64,000 nucleotides of DNA from JAWKUK01 sp041398605. GTDB taxonomy: Bacteria; Planctomycetota; UBA1135; GCA-002686595. Under the pieces are notes generated by a model that saw nothing but the letters and a program-made list of their open reading frames with translations, was not told where the DNA came from and ran no database searches. Below, one piece after another: positions 59,725-64,000 of this stretch (positions within the stretch are counted from its first letter, which is position 1; the number at the start of each line of letters is the position of its first letter). The stretch is from the NCBI GenBank assembly GCA_041398605.1, contig JAWKUK010000021.1, positions 1 through 64,000 of the forward strand, written 5' to 3'. The translations under genes and the position numbers were made by a program.

Positions 59725-61505
59725 GCCTGCCTCGGCCTGACAACCCGCTCATCGTGCAGAGCGATCGCACGTTGATGCTGCACACGGTGCGGATCGTGAT
59801 CGGCGCCGACGGCCTGCCGGCGAAGGACGCCGAGGGGCGCCCGGTTACAGAGGAGCACCCGCGCTTTGCTGAAGCCCGCGACGCCCTCGCCGTCTTCGCC
59901 GAGCTCGAGAAGAGCCCGGACTACTTGCACACCTACCGGCTGACGCCGGTCTCTGTCTGGAACGCAGCGGCGACCGGTGTGACTGCGGACGCGATCGAAG
60001 CCCAGCTGCTCGAGCTCTCTTGTGTCCCCGTCCCGCCGGCGCTCATCGCGGAGGTCCGGGGCTGGATCGCGCGCTATGGGCTGCTGCGGATCGAGCGCAA
60101 CGGCGATGGCCCGCGCCCCTTCGAGCTCTGCACTGCGGAGCCCGCGACCCTCGCTGACGTCCTTGGGCACAGCGCAGTGCGCGACTGCTGCACCGTCGAC
60201 GCGGGCGGCCGCGTGTGGCTCGACGACCTCCAGCGCGGCGCGATCAAGCAAGCGCTGATCAAGCTCGGCTACCCGGTCGACGACCGCGGGGGTTACATCG
60301 AAGGCGACGCGCTGGCGATTCGCCTGCGCGATGCAACGCGCGGCGGCGCGCCCTTCGGGCTGCGCCCCTATCAAGAGGCCGCGGCCGCGGCCTTCCACGC
60401 GGGCGGGACCGTTCTGGGCGGCAGCGGCGTCGTCGTGTTGCCTTGTGGTGCAGGCAAGACCGTCACCGGCATGGCCGTCATGAGCCTCGTCGGCACGAAG
60501 ACGCTGATCTTGACGACGAACACCGTCGCCGTCCGCCAGTGGCGGGACGAGCTCCTCGACAAGACGGAGCTGACGACCGACGACGTCGGCGAGTACACAG
60601 GCGACGGCAAGGAGGTCAAGCCTGTCACGATCTCGACGTATCAGATGCTCACATGGCGCAGGGACAAGGACGGCGCGTTCGAGCACTTCGAGATCTTCCG
60701 CCGCCAGAACTGGGGCCTCGTCGTCTATGACGAGGTCCACTTGCTGCCGGCGCCGATCTTCCGCGTGACCGCTGACCTCCAGGCGCGCCGGCGCTTGGGC
60801 CTGACCGCGACGCTCGTGCGCGAGGATGGCAAGGAGGACGAGGTCTTCTGCTTGATCGGACCGAAGCGCTACGACGTGCCGTGGAAGGTCCTCGAGTCGC
60901 AGGGGTTCATCGCCGAGGCGCGCTGCGTCGAGGTGCGTGTCTCGCTCTCTGAAGAGGACCGCAAGCGGTACGCCGCCGCCGCGACGCGGGCGAAGTTCCG
61001 CGTCGCGTCCGAGAACCCCGCGAAGATCCCGATCGTCGAGCGCCTCGTTCGGCGGCATGACGGGGAGCGGGTCTTGATCATCGGCCAGTACATTGAGCAG
61101 CTGCTCGCGATCGCGCAGCACTTCGACGCGCCGGTCATCACAGGCAAGACTCCGAACCCCGAGCGCGAGCGGCTCTACGACGCCTTCCGGACCGGAACGC
61201 TGAAGCTGCTCGTCGTCTCCAAGGTCGGCAACTTCGCCATCGATCTGCCTGACGCTTCCGTCGCGATCCAGGTCTCGGGGACGTTCGGTTCCCGGCAGGA
61301 AGAGGCCCAGCGACTCGGCCGTATCCTGCGCCCCAAGGCCGACGGACACGCAGCCACCTTCTACTCCGTAGTCACCCTCGCTACCCGTGACCAGGAGTTC
61401 GCAGAGAAGCGCCAGCTGTTCCTTACGGAGCAGGGCTACGCCTACGACATCGTCGAAGCAGAGACTCTCCTCTCCACGAGCCTCAGGACCGGAAAACAAC
61501 TGTGA
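59721..61505 (+). CDS. XPB-type DNA repair helicase
   Basis: Predicted 594-residue superfamily 2 3'-5' helicase. The N-terminal ~200 residues are the XPB damage-recognition-like domain (NPLIVQSDRTLMLHTVRIVI ... LTPVSVWNAAATGVTADAIE). Walker A is VLPCGAGKTVTGMAVM, motif II is VVYDEVHLL (DEVH), motif III is LTATLVRED, and the C-terminal motif VI region is SRQEEAQRLGRILRPK. It opens double-stranded DNA around damage; bacterial XPBs act with nucleases or partner proteins. It is translationally coupled to uvrA upstream (ATGA) and to the Rv0862c-like gene downstream (GTGA at 61502-61505), giving a three-gene repair operon. The pairing with uvrA is notable. Confidence 0.92.
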   Translation: MSLPRPDNPLIVQSDRTLMLHTVRIVIGADGLPAKDAEGRPVTEEHPRFAEARDALAVFAELEKSPDYLHTYRLTPVSVWNAAATGVTADAIEAQLLELSCVPVPPALIAEVRGWIARYGLLRIERNGDGPRPFELCTAEPATLADVLGHSAVRDCCTVDAGGRVWLDDLQRGAIKQALIKLGYPVDDRGGYIEGDALAIRLRDATRGGAPFGLRPYQEAAAAAFHAGGTVLGGSGVVVLPCGAGKTVTGMAVMSLVGTKTLILTTNTVAVRQWRDELLDKTELTTDDVGEYTGDGKEVKPVTISTYQMLTWRRDKDGAFEHFEIFRRQNWGLVVYDEVHLLPAPIFRVTADLQARRRLGLTATLVREDGKEDEVFCLIGPKRYDVPWKVLESQGFIAEARCVEVRVSLSEEDRKRYAAAATRAKFRVASENPAKIPIVERLVRRHDGERVLIIGQYIEQLLAIAQHFDAPVITGKTPNPERERLYDAFRTGTLKLLVVSKVGNFAIDLPDASVAIQVSGTFGSRQEEAQRLGRILRPKADGHAATFYSVVTLATRDQEFAEKRQLFLTEQGYAYDIVEAETLLSTSLRTGKQL

Positions 61506-63727
61506 CTCCGAAGCGTCAAACGCCCGCCGGGGACCCCACCCCGCCCGCCTCCGACCGCCCGGATTTCGAGCGCGCCGCGCCGCCGCACGTGGATCCACCG
61601 CGCGGCGCAGGGGATCGAAGCGCTGAGCGGCCGAACGAGCGGGCCAAAGGACGGCCGACGGAACGAGTGATGCGCGCGCAGCAGCCCCCGCGCGCTGCTC
61701 GCACTTCGCGCGTCCAGGTCGCCGGCCCGTTGACCCTGGCGACGCTGCTCGATGGGCGCGACCTCGAAGACCTCGAAGCGCCGTTTCGCTACTGGGCGGG
61801 CGACAGCGCAGAGCGTCCGAGCGGCGCGGTCTCCGAAGTGCGCGCGCGCATCCGAGACTGGATGTCCGAGGACGATCGTCTCCGGGCGCGGGTCGAGTCC
61901 TTGCCGCGCAAGCAGCGCGAGGTCTTGGACGCGCTGTTGGCTGCGCCGCGCCACGAGCTGACGCTCGCCGAGCTCACGGCCGTCAAGGAGCTCGGCTACT
62001 TGGCGCGCTTTGACCTCGAAGCCGCGCTCTCCCAGCTCAGCGACCAGGCCTTTGTGACAGAGACCGCGACCGGCGCGCTCGCGGTCCCCATGGACCTCGC
62101 CGAGGCGGTCGCGCGGGTTCGACGAGGCGCCGAACGCGGCGTCTTCGACGTCTTCACCCTGCGCGGGCACCTCGACCGCGCCTATGGGGAGGGCAGCGAG
62201 AAGGCTGTCGCCCCTGCGCACCTCCGGCGCATGTTCAAGATGTACGCGGCGGAGCCCGCCGCCGTCGCGCGCATCGAGCGCCTCCCAGAGGGCCTGCGCG
62301 GGCTCGTCGGCAAGGTCGTGCTGGAGTTCGGCGGGCTGCTGCCGCGCCAGCTCTTCGAGCGCATGGAGAGCGAGCTGCCGCACTGGAACGGGCGGCGCTG
62401 GCGCAAGATCCTCGAGGAGTCTTTGGTCGGCACAGTCGAGCGCCTCGACTTGACGCCCTACGGGATCCAGCACAGCGACGAGACCCTCGCCGTGTTCAAC
62501 GAGGTGACCCTCGCGTGGTTCCGGCGCGTCGCGGTCCCGAGCGACCCGGACAAGCCCCACGACGAAGCGTCGCTGGGCGTTGACCTCGTCGCGAACATCT
62601 CGCGCTTCCAGGCCTACATCATCGATCACTCCGTCCGCTTCACGGTCAAGGGCGAGATCTTCAAGACGACCGAGAAGCGCATCCTGCAGGACCTCATCCC
62701 GAATCCGGGGCGCGAGCTCGAGCGGGCGGACGTCCTGCAGTTCATCTTCCGCTTCGCGCACTCGCGCGGGATGCTCGAGTCCACCGGCGAGCGGACCTTT
62801 GCGCTGACCTCGATCGGTCGAGACTTCGAGGCCCAGGACCTCGACGCCAAGCTCGCGGCGTTGCTCGACTACGTCCTCGATGAGCCGGAGGACGGGTCAT
62901 GGATCTTCCACCAATCGCGCATGCGCCGCATCTTCCTGCGGCTGGTGAAGCGCGTCGAACCGGGCGTTTGGTACGACCTGATGTACCTGCCGTTCCTCGC
63001 GCGCAACGCGTACCTCGCGCAGCTCGACGAGCTCGGGATCGCTGAGCGGATCGCCGCGCTGCCGCCGAGCGCAGCGAGCCCGCAAGAGGACCTGCAGAAG
63101 CTGACGTGGTCCTTGAGCGGCTGGGTGAAGCGACGCCTCTACCTGCTCGGCCTCGTCGACCTCGGCTACGACGGCCAGGGGCGCCCCGTCGCGATGCGGC
63201 TCACGCGCATCGGCGCGCGGCTGTTGGGCCTGGTCGACCCCAACCCTGCGCAGCCCGTGTTCGGGAACTTGATCGTCACCGCGGACTTCGAGGTCGTGCT
63301 CTTCCCGACGGGCGACGACGCCGAGCTCATTCACGACCTCGATCGCTTCTGCGACCGCGAGAAGGACGGCGCCGTACGTCACTTCCGTATCTCGGATCGC
63401 TCCGTCCATCGCGGGCTCGTCGAAGGGGTCGGGCTCGCGCGCATGGGCGAGCTCCTCGAGCGGAACGCGCGCACGCCTGTGCCGCGCAACGTCCTGCACT
63501 CGATCCGCGATTGGGCGCACCAGGCTGGGCTCTTGTACATCGACGAAGAGCTGCGCGTGACCGCGCCGCTGACCGATTCGCTGTCGCGCTTCGCCCGCGA
63601 CCCCGGCGTGCGCCCCTACGTCCGCAAGACGCTCGACGAGCGCTCGCTGCAGCTACGCCCCGGCACGAGCTCGGCGCGTTATCGCTCGCTCTTCCGTGAC
63701 CTCCACTACCTCATCGAGCCGGCATGA
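61502..63727 (+). CDS. Helicase-associated (XPB N-terminal/Helicase_C_3-like) protein
   Basis: Predicted 741-residue partner of XPB, related to Rv0862c beside XPB (Rv0861c) in Mycobacterium. The N-terminal ~75 residues are low complexity. From ~80 winged-helix-like repeats appear (LPRKQREVLDALLAAPRHEL, QLFERMESELPHWNGRRWRK). The C-terminal conserved domain is seen as FGNLIVTADFEVVLFPTGDD, then VRHFRISDRSVHRGLVEGVG and PVPRNVLHSIRDWAHQAGLL. No ATPase motifs exist. It starts at GTG 61502 overlapping the helicase stop, and its stop overlaps the next ATG. It probably binds or regulates the helicase; no biochemical role is established that I know of. Confidence 0.82.
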   Translation: MTPKRQTPAGDPTPPASDRPDFERAAPPHVDPPRGAGDRSAERPNERAKGRPTERVMRAQQPPRAARTSRVQVAGPLTLATLLDGRDLEDLEAPFRYWAGDSAERPSGAVSEVRARIRDWMSEDDRLRARVESLPRKQREVLDALLAAPRHELTLAELTAVKELGYLARFDLEAALSQLSDQAFVTETATGALAVPMDLAEAVARVRRGAERGVFDVFTLRGHLDRAYGEGSEKAVAPAHLRRMFKMYAAEPAAVARIERLPEGLRGLVGKVVLEFGGLLPRQLFERMESELPHWNGRRWRKILEESLVGTVERLDLTPYGIQHSDETLAVFNEVTLAWFRRVAVPSDPDKPHDEASLGVDLVANISRFQAYIIDHSVRFTVKGEIFKTTEKRILQDLIPNPGRELERADVLQFIFRFAHSRGMLESTGERTFALTSIGRDFEAQDLDAKLAALLDYVLDEPEDGSWIFHQSRMRRIFLRLVKRVEPGVWYDLMYLPFLARNAYLAQLDELGIAERIAALPPSAASPQEDLQKLTWSLSGWVKRRLYLLGLVDLGYDGQGRPVAMRLTRIGARLLGLVDPNPAQPVFGNLIVTADFEVVLFPTGDDAELIHDLDRFCDREKDGAVRHFRISDRSVHRGLVEGVGLARMGELLERNARTPVPRNVLHSIRDWAHQAGLLYIDEELRVTAPLTDSLSRFARDPGVRPYVRKTLDERSLQLRPGTSSARYRSLFRDLHYLIEPA

Positions 63728-64000
63728 GGGCGGCATGCGCACCACCGAGGCTCCTGGCGCTGTCGCTCGGGAACCTGGCGTCGCGCGCAGACTGTGCCGC
63801 GTTCGTGCGCACGCTGGGGCGCGCCACGGAGGGCGGGCTCACGGCGCTCGTCCTGCGCGAGCCCTTGCTCGCGGACGGGCCCTACTTGGACCTCGCGGAG
63901 CGCTGCCGCGCCCTCGTGCCGTGGCTCGTGCTGCACGACCGCCCGCACCTCGTCCAGGCCGCGCAAGCAGACGGCGTGCACGTCGGGTTTCGCTCGCTCG
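63724..64000 (+). CDS. ThiE/TMP-synthase-like TIM-barrel protein (partial)
   Basis: Only the first 92 residues are in the window. The pattern LTALVLREPLLADGPYLDLAERC, then LVPWLVLHDRPHLVQAAQADGVHVG, matches the early barrel of thiamine-phosphate synthase (a LR-x-K-like segment as LREP, then D-x..ADGVHVG). The typical conserved Lys of ThiE is replaced by P-L here, so it may be a TenI-like or divergent member. It begins with an ATG that overlaps the previous stop (ATGA at 63724-63727) and so belongs to the repair operon by position. The function of its remaining part is unseen. Confidence 0.65.
   Translation, partial: MRAACAPPRLLALSLGNLASRADCAAFVRTLGRATEGGLTALVLREPLLADGPYLDLAERCRALVPWLVLHDRPHLVQAAQADGVHVGFRSL

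Noticed and set aside
1..64000. CRISPR arrays, tRNAs, rRNAs, insertion sequences, integrases
   Set aside because: Intergenic gaps were read for regular repeats, cloverleaf patterns and transposase-like frames; none was convincing.

Overview
The window is GC-rich bacterial chromosome with dense, mostly co-directional genes. It reads as a Planctomycetota chromosome. The support is an operon pairing a DUF1501 protein, a WD40/cytochrome-c-like protein and a DUF1549/DUF1553 (PSD1-type) protein, a CRTAC/ASPIC-UnbV FG-GAP protein, an ECF sigma factor beside a membrane Ser/Thr kinase, and a secreted protease with a C-terminal module I associate with Planctomycetota. No rRNA, tRNA, CRISPR array, insertion sequence or prophage was seen. 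Many neighbouring genes overlap by 4 bases (ATGA/GTGA), so translational coupling is common, and all four convergent gene ends carry a strong GC hairpin.

Layout. 1-3455: a small cluster of a peptidase-S51-like fragment, two Fes-type esterases and an ATP-grasp ligase. 3495-13184: glycogen metabolism, with glgC on the minus strand and, on the plus strand, a shrunken debranching-enzyme relative, a GT4 glucosyltransferase, a GH57 enzyme and a 1419-residue fusion of GT3 glycogen synthase with GT35 alpha-glucan phosphorylase. 13284-19563 (minus): the DUF1501/WD40/PSD1 operon. 19711-23574: a large CRTAC-ASPIC/UnbV-thioredoxin-TPR protein interrupted by one in-frame TGA, followed by a hairpin that fits the bacterial SECIS rules. 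This is the most interesting object in the window: a candidate selenoprotein of a family I do not know as selenium-containing. 23705-27762: two coupled dynamin-like GTPases. 27906-37675: an NHL-repeat protein, a lipoprotein, then envelope genes (FkbM methyltransferase, flippase, HAD phosphatase, UbiA/DPPR-synthase-like prenyltransferase with a frameshift, GT-C glycosyltransferase, PqiA and MCE proteins). 37989-42025: a membrane kinase with its ECF sigma factor, and a divergent coiled-coil protein. 42446-46847: a secreted trypsin-like protease and a lipoprotein with Asp/Asn-Gly repeats. 46951-53412: galE, an M28 peptidase, a PBP4-type carboxypeptidase, an inositol-phosphatase-family protein and a 2-Cys peroxiredoxin. 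53767-64000: a DNA-repair operon of a double-length UvrA, an XPB helicase and its Rv0862c-like partner, ending in the start of a ThiE-like gene.

Three single-base indels, all in short C or G runs, break otherwise intact genes (two in the thioredoxin domain, one in UbiA). They may be assembly errors. The TGA in the CRTAC gene is of a different kind, because the frame is unchanged across it.
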